From an uncultured Verrucomicrobiales bacterium (GTDB lineage Bacteria; Verrucomicrobiota; Verrucomicrobiae; Limisphaerales; CANJSG01): 23,675 bases of DNA. Shown piece by piece: positions 23,365-23,675 of the stretch (positions are counted from its first letter, which is position 1; every line of letters begins with the position of its first letter). Made by a program: the position numbers and the translations under genes. The notes beneath the pieces were generated by a model. The model saw only the letters and a list, made by a program, of their open reading frames with translations. It had not been told where the DNA came from and ran no database searches. The DNA is taken from positions 1 to 23,675 of the forward strand of contig CAMLMI010000026.1 in assembly GCA_946480965.1 (NCBI GenBank), read 5' to 3'.

Positions 23365-23675
23365 AAAGCACGGACTCTCCTTTGCTAAAAAACAAACTTT
23401 TCCAAGGCGCGAATTCCTCGCTGGTCAGGCCAAGAATTAAGCTGAACGGCTCCATCCAACGGTCGCCAGAGGTATCTACCAGCGTGGTTTCTCGAATCTG
23501 TCCATGAGAGGTGTTACGCTTGAGGAGCAGGTTCGCAGTGGGCATCTCCCGACTCAGCATGTATGGGCTGTGAGTCGTCACCAATACTTGCACTTGGAAC
23601 TCCTCAGATAGGTCTTGAAGAATTCGACCGAACTCCGCTTGGGCGGAAGGATGAAGAAAACTCTCCGGCTCTTCG
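23228..23675 (-). CDS. OLD-family ATP-dependent endonuclease, central fragment, 5' end outside window
   Basis: The frame enters from the right edge and runs to a stop at 23228. It carries the Walker B region EEPESFLHPSAQAEFGRIL at the very edge (from about 23675). The H-loop/signature segment LVTTHSPYMLS follows, then the start of the Toprim domain, SVLFVEGESDREYFEMLRDP, with its conserved Glu. After LRF it runs into non-family residues because of the frameshift at 23280-23284. OLD proteins are ATPases fused to a Toprim nuclease, several of which act in phage defence (GajA is a relative). The Walker A motif must lie beyond the edge. Base composition is visibly more AT-rich than in the preceding genes, which fits horizontal acquisition. 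Whether a partner gene exists cannot be seen. Confidence 0.75.
   Translation of the reverse strand, partial: EEPESFLHPSAQAEFGRILQDLSEEFQVQVLVTTHSPYMLSREMPTANLLLKRNTSHGQIRETTLVDTSGDRWMEPFSLILGLTSEEFAPWKSLFFSKGESVLFVEGESDREYFEMLRDPAHGPNQLRFSGGDRFIRWMWQHPKFGSP

Overview
The window is a surface-polysaccharide (O-antigen or exopolysaccharide type) gene cluster from a GC-rich Gram-negative bacterium. The GTAG-type GC-rich hairpin repeats, the scarcity of Shine-Dalgarno sequences and the twin-arginine lipoprotein sugar isomerase suggest Verrucomicrobiota. That assignment is an inference from style, not from a marker gene.

Layout. Positions 1-5497 hold assembly genes in mixed orientation: a GT9 heptosyltransferase-like gene cut by the left edge, a SAM methyltransferase, a GT4 and a GT2 glycosyltransferase on the plus strand, and a Wzy/WaaL-type membrane protein. 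Positions 5529-8485 hold an NAD-dependent sugar epimerase, a small fibronectin-III protein flanked by inverted repeats, about 0.5 kb with no convincing gene, and a truncated methyltransferase. Positions 8482-18313, all minus strand, form a tightly packed operon read from right to left: rfbF, rfbG, a hairpin-array element, rfbH, an extended SDR, a sugar C-methyltransferase, a split transketolase (N then C subunit), a Wzx-like flippase and a GT2. Positions 18376-20265 encode an O-antigen-ligase-family protein with a C-terminal TPR-like region. On the plus strand, 20483-22838 encodes an MFS permease and a TAT/lipoprotein TIM-barrel sugar isomerase. The right edge holds a frameshifted OLD-family ATPase/nuclease, probably a defence gene.

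How the genes fit together. RfbF, RfbG and RfbH should convert glucose-1-phosphate through CDP-glucose and CDP-4-keto-6-deoxyglucose toward CDP-4-keto-3,6-dideoxyglucose. The next four genes are translationally coupled to rfbH and encode an SDR, a C-methyltransferase and both halves of a thiamine-diphosphate transketolase. The most interesting reading is a pathway to a branched CDP-sugar: the transketolase pair adds a two-carbon ketol unit to the 4-keto carbon, the C-methyltransferase adds a methyl group and the SDR reduces a carbonyl. This would resemble yersiniose biosynthesis in logic but use a different carboligase. The flippase, glycosyltransferases and polymerase/ligase proteins would then build and export the glycan.

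Limits. All family calls come from reading motifs by eye; no search was run. Enzyme order, product structure and taxonomic placement are inferences.
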